Below the pieces are notes generated by a model. That model was not told the origin of the DNA. It saw only the letters and a list, made by a program, of their open reading frames with translations, and did not search any database. From positions 62,001 through 126,000 of the forward strand of contig NZ_JAGGOZ010000010.1 of assembly GCF_018614075.1 (NCBI RefSeq): a DNA stretch of 64,000 nt, written 5' to 3'. Below are positions 27,409 to 34,842 of this stretch, piece after piece. The translations under genes and the position numbers were made by a program. The stretch is from Streptomyces sp. ISL-94 (GTDB lineage: Bacteria; Actinomycetota; Actinomycetes; Streptomycetales; Streptomycetaceae). How positions within the stretch are numbered: the stretch's first letter is position 1; each line of letters starts with the position of its first letter.

Positions 27409-28197
27409 GTGACGATCACAGCTGACGCATCATTCGAAGTTCTGCCCTTCACCCGCACCTGCCGCCATATCTGGGAAGACGGCGACCATGTGCTCATCGG
27501 AGTGAGTCCTGGAAACAGCTACTTCAGCTCCGAGCGCATCACCAGTCTCGCCCAGTGGGCCACGACCCGCTTCGCGCAGGTCGACTTCGTCTACGCGGAC
27601 CTCCACGTGGACCGGATGTTCGCCGCTTTCGGCTACACCCGGGAACACGCGGAGAAGCGCGCCACGAAGGAAATCAAGGCGGTCCGGCGAAGGATACTCA
27701 AGGGTGTGGAGGAATCAGGACCTCCACAGGCCGAGATCCGCGTGAGGGCACTTTCCGAGTTCCAGACGAACCCCGTTTACCAACTATTGCACCGCCGCGT
27801 GCTGCATTTCCTGGAGACCGACGACGAATTCCGCAAGGGCTGCGAGAAGATGGCCCTGCACTTTGTCGGCTCCAAGTTGCCGGAAGGTGAATCCATCACA
27901 GACGAGCAGTTGCAAGTCTGTTTCGATTACATGGCAGCCGAGCTGCCGTTCTTCGTGGACACCCCGAGCATTCTCGACGTGCCGTCCTCGGTGGCGGCCT
28001 ACCACGTCAAGATGCCGCTGACGGATGTCCTCTACGCGCGCGGTGGGGGCCTGCGTGCGACCCGCAACCAGGCGTACGCCGTCGTACGGCCCGAGGCCGC
28101 CCAGCGGCCCACGAACGCCGAGAACGACATGGGCAACGCGAACAACGTGAACAACGCACCAACCGAAGGGATCGTCGATGAGCGTCGAGCAGCTTGA
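27409..28197 (+). CDS. tRNA-dependent cyclodipeptide synthase (Rv2275-like)
   Basis: This 262-residue enzyme uses two aminoacyl-tRNAs to make a cyclic dipeptide. Its signature IGVSPGNSYFS contains the nucleophile Ser33. Tyr174 and Glu178 (CFDYMAAELPFF) and Tyr198-His199 (SSVAAYHVKMPL) complete the active site; all are offset by exactly four from AlbC Ser37, Tyr178, Glu182 and Tyr202, and Asn36 matches Asn40, placing it in the NYH subfamily. Stretches such as VDFVYADLHV, LSEFQTNPVY and LYARGGGLRATRNQ closely resemble Mycobacterium tuberculosis Rv2275, which makes cyclo(Tyr-Tyr). The last 30 residues are Asn-rich and overlap the P450 gene by 20 bases. Start GTG 27409. Confidence 0.93.
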   Translation: MTITADASFEVLPFTRTCRHIWEDGDHVLIGVSPGNSYFSSERITSLAQWATTRFAQVDFVYADLHVDRMFAAFGYTREHAEKRATKEIKAVRRRILKGVEESGPPQAEIRVRALSEFQTNPVYQLLHRRVLHFLETDDEFRKGCEKMALHFVGSKLPEGESITDEQLQVCFDYMAAELPFFVDTPSILDVPSSVAAYHVKMPLTDVLYARGGGLRATRNQAYAVVRPEAAQRPTNAENDMGNANNVNNAPTEGIVDERRAA

Positions 28198-29416
28198 GGG
28201 CCGGGGAACACAGGAGCAGCCGCTCCTCGACTTCCCGCTCTCGCGGCGCGGTGACGTGCTTCCGGAGGAGTGCACGTGGCTCCGCGAGAAGGCTCCGGTC
28301 GCCAAGGTCCGCACCCTCACCGGTGACCCGGCCTGGCTGGTGAGCAGCTACGCGCTGGCCAAGCAGGTGCTGGAGGACGAGCGGTTCAGCCTCAAGGACA
28401 CGGCGAACGCCGGCGTCCCGCGCCAGTACGCGCTGACGATCCCGCCCGAGGTCGTCAACAACATGGGCAACATCAACAGCGCGGGCCTGCGCAACGCCGT
28501 GATGAAGGCGCTCAACCCGCGCCAGAAGGGCCTCCAGGACTGGCTGCGCGCCACGGCCGGCGAGCTCGTCGACCAGCTGATCGCCGAGGGCGGCCCGGCC
28601 GACCTCCGGGCCGGCTTCGCCGACCCCTTCTCGGCGGCCCTGCACTGTCAGGTGCTCGGGGTCCCCTTCGAGGACTGGCGCCGCCTGATGTCGGGGCTGG
28701 ACGTCGCGTTCATGACCGCGCGCGAGCCCTTCGCCGACTCGGCCCTCAACTGGTACAAGGACGTCGGCTATTTCGTCGAGCAGCTGAACGCCCAGCTCGC
28801 GCTGCCCGCCGAGGAGCGTACGGGGCTCCTCGGCAAGTTCGCCGAGCTGAAGGAGGCGGACCCGGAGTCGGCGCACCTGACCGACGACATGTTCGCGACG
28901 GTCGCCGTCTCGCTCTTCGGGGCGGGCGCGGTCTCCACCTCCGCCTTCCTGGTCCTCGCGGTCCTGGCGCTGCTCCAGAAGCCCGAGCTCATCGGCTACC
29001 TGCGCAAGCACCCCGAGCGCATGGGCAAGGCGGTCGACGAGCTGCTGCGCTGGAACCTGTCCGTCGGCGACGGCCTGCCGCGCATCGCGCTGGCGGACAT
29101 CCAGGTCGGCGACGTGCTGGTGAAGGAGGGCGAGCTCGTGCTCGTGCTCCTGGAGGGCGCCAACTTCGACCCCGAGGCCTTCGAGAACCCGGAGGAGCTC
29201 GACCTGGAGCGAGAGAGCTCCCACGCGAACCTCGCCTTCGGTGCGGGCCGGCACTTCTGCCCGGCCTCCGCCCTGGGCCGGGCCCACGCCGAGATCGCGC
29301 TGGAGGTGCTGGTGGAACGCCTGTCCGGGCTCCGCCTCGCCGTGCCGGCGGAGAACCTGGTGTGGCGTACGGGCTTCATCAAGCGACTGCCGGAACGGCT
29401 TCCGGTCGCCTGGTGA
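28178..29416 (+). CDS. Cytochrome P450, CYP121-like
   Basis: This 412-residue P450 has the I-helix segment FGAGAVSTSAF, the ExxR motif DELLRWN and the heme loop FGAGRHFCPASALGRAHAE. It resembles M. tuberculosis CYP121, which forms a C-C bond between the two tyrosines of cyclo(Tyr-Tyr) to give mycocyclosin. Shared stretches include DGLPR, ADIQVGDVLV, GELVLVLLEGANFDPE, LVWRT and RLPERLPV. The I-helix has Ser in place of the usual acid-threonine pair, as in CYP121. Residues equivalent to substrate-contacting Phe168 (DVAFM) and Trp182 (LNWYKD) are present, but Gln385-Arg386 is replaced by Ile-Lys. It starts inside the CDPS gene with GAAGGGA upstream, so the two are translationally coupled. Confidence 0.93.
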   Translation: MSVEQLEGRGTQEQPLLDFPLSRRGDVLPEECTWLREKAPVAKVRTLTGDPAWLVSSYALAKQVLEDERFSLKDTANAGVPRQYALTIPPEVVNNMGNINSAGLRNAVMKALNPRQKGLQDWLRATAGELVDQLIAEGGPADLRAGFADPFSAALHCQVLGVPFEDWRRLMSGLDVAFMTAREPFADSALNWYKDVGYFVEQLNAQLALPAEERTGLLGKFAELKEADPESAHLTDDMFATVAVSLFGAGAVSTSAFLVLAVLALLQKPELIGYLRKHPERMGKAVDELLRWNLSVGDGLPRIALADIQVGDVLVKEGELVLVLLEGANFDPEAFENPEELDLERESSHANLAFGAGRHFCPASALGRAHAEIALEVLVERLSGLRLAVPAENLVWRTGFIKRLPERLPVAW

Positions 29417-29420
29417 TACC

Positions 29421-29465
29421 GCGGCGGTGCCACGGGTGCTGTGCGAGCTCCCGTGTCACCGCCGC
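29421..29465 (+). terminator. Terminator of the CDPS-P450 operon
   Basis: GCGGCGGTGCCACGGG pairs with CCCGTGTCACCGCCGC with one mismatch and is followed by TTCTT. It lies between convergent genes and probably acts in both directions. Confidence 0.8.
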
Positions 29466-29500
29466 TTCTTGTGCTCAGCGCCCGTCCCGGGCGCCCGCAC

Positions 29501-30688
29501 TCAGCGGAAGATGCCGGTGTGGCCGAGCGAGTAGCGGCCCGGCTGCGGGTACACGGCGAGCCCGTGCGGTCCGCTGCCCACCGGGATCCGGGCGAGCTGC
29601 TCGCCGGTGGCGGTGTCGATCGCGTAGACCTCGGAGTTGTAGCGGCCCGAGAGCCACAGCACCTTGCCGTCGGCGGAGACGCCGCCCATGTCGGGGCTGC
29701 CGCCGTCGGGCAGGTCCCACTTCTTGGTGAGCTTGTTCTGCGGGAAGTCGAAGACGGAGATGGTGCCCTCGCCGCGGTTGGAGACGTACATCTCCTTGGA
29801 GTCGCGGCTCACGTACAGGCCGTGGCAGCCCTTGCCCGTGGGCAGCAGCTTGGGTGTCTCGAACTTGTCCCCGCTCAGCACCCACATGCCGTGCGCCATC
29901 ATGTCCGCGACGTAGAAGGTCTTTCCGTCCGGGGAGACCTTGACGTCCTGCGGCATCGCGCCCTCGAACGGCAGTTTCTGCTGGCCGATGACCTCCATCT
30001 TCTCCGTGTCGACCTTGAGGAGTTCGCCGGAGAACTCGCAACTCACGATGAAGTAGCGGCCGTCGGCGGAGAAGTCCGCGTGATTGACGCCATAACAGGT
30101 CACCGGGACGGTTTTCACGCGGTCCATCGTGTGCGGATCGCGGAAGACCAACTCTTTGTCCATCGAGGCCATGACGATCGCGTACTTCCCGTTCGGCGTG
30201 AAGTACAGGTTGTACGGGTCGTGCACCTCGACCGGCTTTCCGGCCTCGCCGGTGGCCGGGTTGATCGGGGTGAGCGTGTGGCCGCGGTTGTTGTTGACCC
30301 ACAGGGTCTTCATGTCCCAGGAGGGGACCACGTGCTGGGGCTGGACGCCGACCGGGATCGTGTCGATGACCCGGTAGGTGGCCGGGTCGATGACGGACAC
30401 CGTGTTGGAGTTGGTGTTGGGCACGTAGACGCGCGACGGGAAGTCCTTGACCACCGGGGAGAGCTTGTTCGGGCGGTCCGCCGCGTAGACGTCGTGGGGG
30501 TCGAGGAGCGGAGGCATGCCCGCCAGGCCCGGCGGGGCGGCCGGAACGGCCTTGGCGGGCCTGGCCGGGCCCTTGGTGCCGAGCGCCTCGGCGGGTCCCT
30601 TGCCGGCAGATCCGCAGCCGGCCAGGGCGGCGAGGACCAGACCGGCCAGCAGCACGGTGGCCTTCCGGGGAAGGCGGGTGGTCTTCAT
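29501..30688 (-). CDS. YVTN-type beta-propeller lipoprotein
   Basis: This 395-residue secreted protein has a lipoprotein signal (LAGLVLAALAGCGSAGKG, Cys near 25) and then repeated propeller blades: RVYVPNTNSNTVSVIDPATY, YDIVMASMDKELV-like, FYVADMMAHGMWVL, MYVSNRGEGTISVFDFP and VYAIDTATGEQLARIPVGSG. It may bind ligands or partners at the cell surface; no active site is visible. Its start overlaps the stop of the upstream deacetylase gene by four bases (ATGA), so the two are cotranscribed. Confidence 0.85.
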   Translation of the reverse strand: MKTTRLPRKATVLLAGLVLAALAGCGSAGKGPAEALGTKGPARPAKAVPAAPPGLAGMPPLLDPHDVYAADRPNKLSPVVKDFPSRVYVPNTNSNTVSVIDPATYRVIDTIPVGVQPQHVVPSWDMKTLWVNNNRGHTLTPINPATGEAGKPVEVHDPYNLYFTPNGKYAIVMASMDKELVFRDPHTMDRVKTVPVTCYGVNHADFSADGRYFIVSCEFSGELLKVDTEKMEVIGQQKLPFEGAMPQDVKVSPDGKTFYVADMMAHGMWVLSGDKFETPKLLPTGKGCHGLYVSRDSKEMYVSNRGEGTISVFDFPQNKLTKKWDLPDGGSPDMGGVSADGKVLWLSGRYNSEVYAIDTATGEQLARIPVGSGPHGLAVYPQPGRYSLGHTGIFR

Positions 30689-31491
30689 GGCGTCAGCAGC
30701 TCCGTGGTGGTCACCGCGCGCAGCTTGCGGCGCGCGAGTTCTTCGAGGAGGGGCGGCATCGCGTCGACCGTGTCCGCGTAGCCGAAATGCAGGCTCACCA
30801 CCGATCCGCCGTGGATCGTCCCGGTGACGGTGCGGATGACGGCCGCGGCGCCGGGCGAGGTGAAGTCGAGGGAGTCCACGTCGTACGAGAGGACGTGCGG
30901 GTAGCCCGCCCGCTGGGCCAGTTTCTGGACGAGCGGGGTCGCGTACTGGGTCTGCGAGGGCCGGAACCAGGTGCCGATCGACCCGGTGAGCCGCTTGATC
31001 CGCTGGGCGCAGCCGGTGATCTCGGCGTACGCCTCCGCCTCGGGCAGGGTGTTGATCGCGAGGTGGCGCTGGGTGTGGTTGCCGAGCTCGTGGCCGCCGT
31101 CGAGGACCCGGCGGCCCATCTCCGGGTGGGCGTCGAGCCAGCTGCCGATCGCCAGTACGGTCACCCGCGCGCCCGCTCTTTCGGCCTCGGCCAGCACCGC
31201 CCGGGCGAGGGCGGGGTCCCCGTTGCCGTGGAAGGTGAGGGCGACCCGGGGGCGGTCGCGCGGACCGTGGCCGATCTCGACGGGCTGGCCGGCGAACCGG
31301 CGCGGGACGGCCGGGGCCGCCTGGGCCGGGCGGGCCGGTTTGGCCGGTCCGGGAGGCGGGGCGGTGGGCGCGGTGGGCGCGGTGGCGGGGCGGCCCGATC
31401 CGCAGGCGGCGGTGAGGTCGGCCGTGGCGGCGCCGGCCACCGCGAGACCGGCCGCGCGCAGGGCCGCCCGGCGGCCTGGTTGTGAGAGCAC
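30685..31491 (-). CDS. Secreted polysaccharide deacetylase-like protein
   Basis: This 268-residue protein has a twin-arginine-like signal with a lipobox-type cysteine (RRAALRAAGLAVAG, then TAACGSG), a Pro/Thr linker, and a NodB domain. The domain has VALTFHGNGDPALA in place of the usual TFDDGP motif, the zinc-binding GNHTQRH (HxxxH), and FRPSQTQYA. The changed first motif means the catalytic base or metal set may differ from classic deacetylases. GTG 31491 is chosen since it begins the signal peptide directly; an ATG at 31548 adds 19 residues. It is coupled to the beta-propeller lipoprotein gene. Confidence 0.82.
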   Translation of the reverse strand: MLSQPGRRAALRAAGLAVAGAATADLTAACGSGRPATAPTAPTAPPPGPAKPARPAQAAPAVPRRFAGQPVEIGHGPRDRPRVALTFHGNGDPALARAVLAEAERAGARVTVLAIGSWLDAHPEMGRRVLDGGHELGNHTQRHLAINTLPEAEAYAEITGCAQRIKRLTGSIGTWFRPSQTQYATPLVQKLAQRAGYPHVLSYDVDSLDFTSPGAAAVIRTVTGTIHGGSVVSLHFGYADTVDAMPPLLEELARRKLRAVTTTELLTP

Positions 31492-31778
31492 CTGCCCATT
31501 TAAGGGCCGATAGGCCCGGAAGGTAATGATTGACCCAATTCGGGACATCTACCGAAGAGGGCCCGCCGGCCTGCCGTCCGCTATGTGATCAACGATTTAC
31601 ACTGAACGGTCGATATTTATTCATTGATTACGAGGTGAGTGGCCCACCTCACCTAGGATTTAGCGCGAAACTCTTACTATTTGCCCACTTATGTCCAAGT
31701 AGGGACTTTTGGCGTTTGAGCCCTCGTCTGCCATAGTCGGAACCACGGCTTCCCATTGACCCGAGCGAAGTCGCCCTG
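31492..31778. other. AT-rich non-coding region
   Basis: This is among the least GC-rich stretches in the window (for example GTCGATATTTATTCATTGAT). It contains GGTGAG-TGGCCCAC-CTCACC, an inverted repeat at about 31634-31653, and should hold the promoter for the deacetylase operon. No convincing gene is seen on either strand. Confidence 0.5.
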
Positions 31779-31809
31779 CCGAGGATCACACACCCCCTTT
31801 GATCCTCGG
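31779..31809. other. 9-base perfect inverted repeat
   Basis: CCGAGGATC and GATCCTCGG flank ACACACCCCCTTT. It lies just beyond the terminator of the ATPase gene and may be a second hairpin in the same 3' region. Confidence 0.5.
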
Positions 31810-31817
31810 CACACCCA

Positions 31818-31859
31818 TGAAGCCCCCGCACCGCCCACCACGGCGCCCCGGGGGCTTCA
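31818..31859 (-). terminator. Terminator of the anti-sigma-like gene
   Basis: TGAAGCCCCCG pairs with CGGGGGCTTCA exactly, 6 bases beyond the stop codon of the 31866-32378 gene. Confidence 0.85.
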
Positions 31860-31865
31860 GGCATT

Positions 31866-32378
31866 TCAGGTGCTCTGGCGGTCCGCGACGCGCATCTCGA
31901 ACCAGGTGATCTTCCCGCGCGGCAGCAGGTCGGCGCCCCAGCGGTCGGAGAGTTTGTCGACGAGGAAGAGGCCCCGGCCGGTGGTGTCAAGCTCGTGGAC
32001 CGGCATCAGGCAGGGCAGCCCGCGCGAGGGATCGCGCACCTCGACCCGGATCCAGCCGCGCCGCCGCAGCATCCGCAAGCCGAAGGATCGGGCCCCGGTG
32101 TGCCGGACCGCGTTGCCGACGAGTTCGGAGACCAGCAGGACGGCGTGCTCGGCGATCTGCGGCGAAAGCCCCCAGAGGCGGACCACCACGCACTGGGTGA
32201 GCCTGCGCGCGGTACCGGCCGACTCGGGCAGGGACGGCAGCGTCACCTCCGCCTCGGCCGGATTCCCGTACGACTCCAGTGCCTTGAGGCCCTGTTCGTC
32301 CTCAAGAGCCGCCGTGAGCCGTACGGCCGAAGCGCTGCTGCGCTGCCGCGGCTGTTCCACACCCTCCAGGCCCGCCAT
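31866..32378 (-). CDS. HATPase_c ATP-binding regulator (RsbW/anti-sigma-like)
   Basis: This 170-residue protein has one GHKL ATPase domain: N-box HAVLLVSELVGNAVRHTGA with the Mg-binding Asn, a GWIRVEVRDPSRG segment, and a G-box TTGRGLFLVDKLSDRWG. It lacks a histidine phosphoacceptor and sensor domains, so it is of the single-domain anti-sigma/regulatory type abundant in Streptomyces. It probably acts by binding or phosphorylating an anti-sigma antagonist, but no partner gene is adjacent. Start ATG 32378 (MAGLEGVEQ) was preferred over longer frames. Confidence 0.85.
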   Translation of the reverse strand: MAGLEGVEQPRQRSSASAVRLTAALEDEQGLKALESYGNPAEAEVTLPSLPESAGTARRLTQCVVVRLWGLSPQIAEHAVLLVSELVGNAVRHTGARSFGLRMLRRRGWIRVEVRDPSRGLPCLMPVHELDTTGRGLFLVDKLSDRWGADLLPRGKITWFEMRVADRQST

Positions 32379-32438
32379 GCATCCATCATGGACGGCCCAC
32401 CCGCCCCTCCGGGCCGTTCCGCGGGAAAACACCCTCCG

Positions 32439-32462
32439 GGATCATGGATTCCCAGAGGGTGT
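32439..32462 (-). terminator. Hairpin downstream of the enoyl-CoA hydratase gene
   Basis: ACACCCTC pairs with GAGGGTGT around a 7-8 base loop region. It lies between the hydratase 3' end and the start of the next minus-strand gene. The TTAAGGCGCCTTTAA near-palindrome at about 32567 is closer to the hydratase stop. Confidence 0.5.
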
Positions 32463-32618
32463 CCTGTCATATGCGCAAGGCAAGCAGAGAGTGGGCAAGA
32501 CCCATGGTGACCTGCGGTGACGTTCTACACGCGGATGATCACGGTGAGTGGATCACGGATTCTGCTTAAGGCGCCTTTAAGGCCTGGCTAATCCCCCGCA
32601 GGGAGGACGGGCCTCCGG

Positions 32619-33386
32619 CTAGGCGAACTTGGCCTTGCCCGGGCCCTCTTCGACGAAGCTGCGCATGCCGCGCTCGCGGTCCTCGGTGGCGAACAGGCCC
32701 GCGAACCAGTTGCGTTCGATGGTGAGGCCGGTGTCGATGTCGGTTTCCAGGCCGCCGTCCACGCACTCCTTGGCGGCCCGCAGCGCCATCGCCGGCCCCT
32801 GCGCCAGCTTGGCGGCCCAGGCGTGCGCCTGCTCGTACACCTCGGCGGCGGGGACGACCCGGTCGACCAGGCCCAGGGTGAGCGCCTCGTCGGCCTTGAC
32901 CATACGCCCGGTGAAGATCAGGTCCTTGGCCTTGGAGGGGCCGATCAGCCGGGACAGCCGCTGGGTGCCGCCGGCGCCGGGAATCAGGCCGAGCAGGATC
33001 TCGGGCTGGCCGAGCTTCGCGTTGTCGGCGGCGATCCGGTAGTCGGCGCACAGCGCGAGCTCGCAACCGCCGCCCAACGCATAGCCGGTGACGGCCGCGA
33101 CGACGGGCTTGGGGATGCGGGCCACGGCGGTGAAGGAGTCCTGGAGGGCGCGGGACCGGGCGACCATCGCCGCGTGGTCCATCACCTGCATCTCCTTGAT
33201 GTCCGCGCCCGCCGCGAACACCTTCTCGCCACCGTAGAGGATGACCGCGCGGACGTCGGCCCGGTCGGCCGCCTCCACCGCGAGCTCGCGCAGCCGGTCC
33301 TGGGTGGCGATGTCCAGGGCGTTCATGGGCGGCCGGTCCAGGCGGATGGTGCCGACGCCTTCGGAGACTTCGAGAGAGAGGGTCAT
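32619..33386 (-). CDS. Enoyl-CoA hydratase/isomerase family protein
   Basis: This 255-residue crotonase-fold enzyme has the oxyanion-hole segments FAAGADIKEM and GYALGGGCELALCADYRIA. The catalytic glutamate is in GQPEILLGLIPGAGGTQRL. It should hydrate 2-enoyl-CoA in fatty-acid oxidation, with the specific substrate unknown. Length and start (ATG 33386) are normal. There is no beta-oxidation partner next to it in this window. Confidence 0.92.
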   Translation of the reverse strand: MTLSLEVSEGVGTIRLDRPPMNALDIATQDRLRELAVEAADRADVRAVILYGGEKVFAAGADIKEMQVMDHAAMVARSRALQDSFTAVARIPKPVVAAVTGYALGGGCELALCADYRIAADNAKLGQPEILLGLIPGAGGTQRLSRLIGPSKAKDLIFTGRMVKADEALTLGLVDRVVPAAEVYEQAHAWAAKLAQGPAMALRAAKECVDGGLETDIDTGLTIERNWFAGLFATEDRERGMRSFVEEGPGKAKFA

Positions 33387-33415
33387 GGGGGCCAGGTTAG
33401 TGGTGGTTAACGCCG

Positions 33416-33452
33416 CGTGGCTCGGTGCTGTGTGTCACAGCACCGAGCCACG
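33416..33452 (-). terminator. Terminator of the first L,D-transpeptidase gene
   Basis: CGTGGCTCGGTGCTGTG pairs perfectly with CACAGCACCGAGCCACG around TGT, a 17-base stem, 22 bases beyond the stop codon. Confidence 0.9.
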
Positions 33453-33473
33453 CGGTTCACGTACGGGAGGGGA

Positions 33474-34700
33474 CTACTTGATCCACTCCGCCCAGTCCAT
33501 GTTCCAGCCGTTGAGGCCGTTGTCCGGGGCGATCTGCTTGTCCTTGGAGTTCTTCACGATGACCACGTCGCCGATCAGGGACTCGTTGAAGAACCAGGCG
33601 GCGGGCTGGTTGCCGTCACCGGCGCCGCGCACGTCCTTCAGGCCGACACAGCCGTGGCTGACGTTCTCCGAGCCGAACGTGCCCGAGGAAGCCCAGTAGT
33701 TGCCGTGGACGAAGGTGCCCGAGTTCGACAGCCGCATGGCGTGCGGGACGTCGGAGATGTCGTACTCGCCGCCGAAGCCGACGGTCGCGCCGTTCATCCG
33801 CGTGACCTTGTACTTCTCGCTGATGACCATCTGGCCGTTGTACGTGGTCGTCGACGGGGCGCCCGCGGTGATCGGGACGTTCTTGAGCACCTGGCCGTCG
33901 CGGACGACCTGCATCTGCTTCTCGCTCGCATCGACGGTGGAGACCTGGGAGCGGCCGATGGTGAAGGTGACCGTACGGGTCTGCTTGCCGTAGACGCCGG
34001 GGCGGCCTTCGACTCCGTCGAGGGCGAGCTTCACCGTGACCTTGGTGCCCGCGGCCCAGTACTTCTCGGGGCGGAAGTCGAGGCGGTCGTTGCCGAACCA
34101 GTGGCCCTCGACGGGGACGGACGGCTCGGCCGTCACCGTGATGGCCTTCTCCACGGCCTCGGGGTTGGTGATGCCGCGGCTGAAGTTGATGGAGACCGGC
34201 ATGCCCACGCCGACGGTCTCGCCGTCCTCGGGCGTGTAGTGGCCGACGAAGGTGTTCTGCGGGGTGAGCGTGGTGAAGGTGGTGTCCTTGGCGGACTCCC
34301 GGCCGGCCTCGTCCTTGGCGACCGCGTGCACCTTGTACTCGGTGGCGGAGGCCAGATGGCGCTCCGGCTCCCAGCTCGCGCCGTCGGCGGCCATCTTGCC
34401 CTCGACCGCGTTGCCCTTGGTGTCGGCGACGGTCACCGTGGTGAGCTTGCCGCCGGTGCTGGTGATCTTCAGGATGCCGCTGGTGGCGACCTCCTTGGAC
34501 CCGTCGTCGGGCTTGACGTTGACGACGGCCTTCGACGCCTCGGTGCCGGTCTTGCCGCCGCCCCCGGCGTTGTCGCCGCCGCTGCCACTGCTGTTGCCTC
34601 CTCCGCCGCCGCCGCATGCGGTGGTCAGCAGCAGGGCCGCCCCCAGCAGAAGGGCCGGCAGGCCGGTGCGGGCTCGGCCGCGTATCGGCTGCAGGTTCAC
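33474..34700 (-). CDS. L,D-transpeptidase lipoprotein with Ig-like domains (first)
   Basis: This 408-residue cell-wall enzyme has a lipoprotein signal (LLLGAALLLTTACGGGG), a Gly/Ser linker, two Ig-like domains and a C-terminal YkuD domain. The catalytic motif is HGNYWASSGTFGS followed by SHGCVGL with the nucleophilic cysteine. It forms 3-3 cross-links in peptidoglycan. GTG 34700 has GGGGAG at ideal spacing; an ATG at 34715 lies within that site and is rejected. A close paralogue with the same architecture lies immediately upstream at 34843-36072. Confidence 0.92.
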   Translation of the reverse strand: MNLQPIRGRARTGLPALLLGAALLLTTACGGGGGGNSSGSGGDNAGGGGKTGTEASKAVVNVKPDDGSKEVATSGILKITSTGGKLTTVTVADTKGNAVEGKMAADGASWEPERHLASATEYKVHAVAKDEAGRESAKDTTFTTLTPQNTFVGHYTPEDGETVGVGMPVSINFSRGITNPEAVEKAITVTAEPSVPVEGHWFGNDRLDFRPEKYWAAGTKVTVKLALDGVEGRPGVYGKQTRTVTFTIGRSQVSTVDASEKQMQVVRDGQVLKNVPITAGAPSTTTYNGQMVISEKYKVTRMNGATVGFGGEYDISDVPHAMRLSNSGTFVHGNYWASSGTFGSENVSHGCVGLKDVRGAGDGNQPAAWFFNESLIGDVVIVKNSKDKQIAPDNGLNGWNMDWAEWIK

Positions 34701-34842
34701 TCGTGTTCTCCCCATGTCCCCCGCGCGCGGGCAGTCGCGCGCTGGTCGACAGGTAATCACATGGGGAGACCATGAAAAGGCACGGTCTTGTCACCGTTCC
34801 GTCCCAAGTGCCGGATCGGTCGGGCCGGACGGCCGGCCCAGG

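Noticed and set aside
31530..31736. Small plus-strand ORF in the AT-rich gap
   Set aside because: Poor codon usage, no ribosome site, and it overlaps regulatory DNA.
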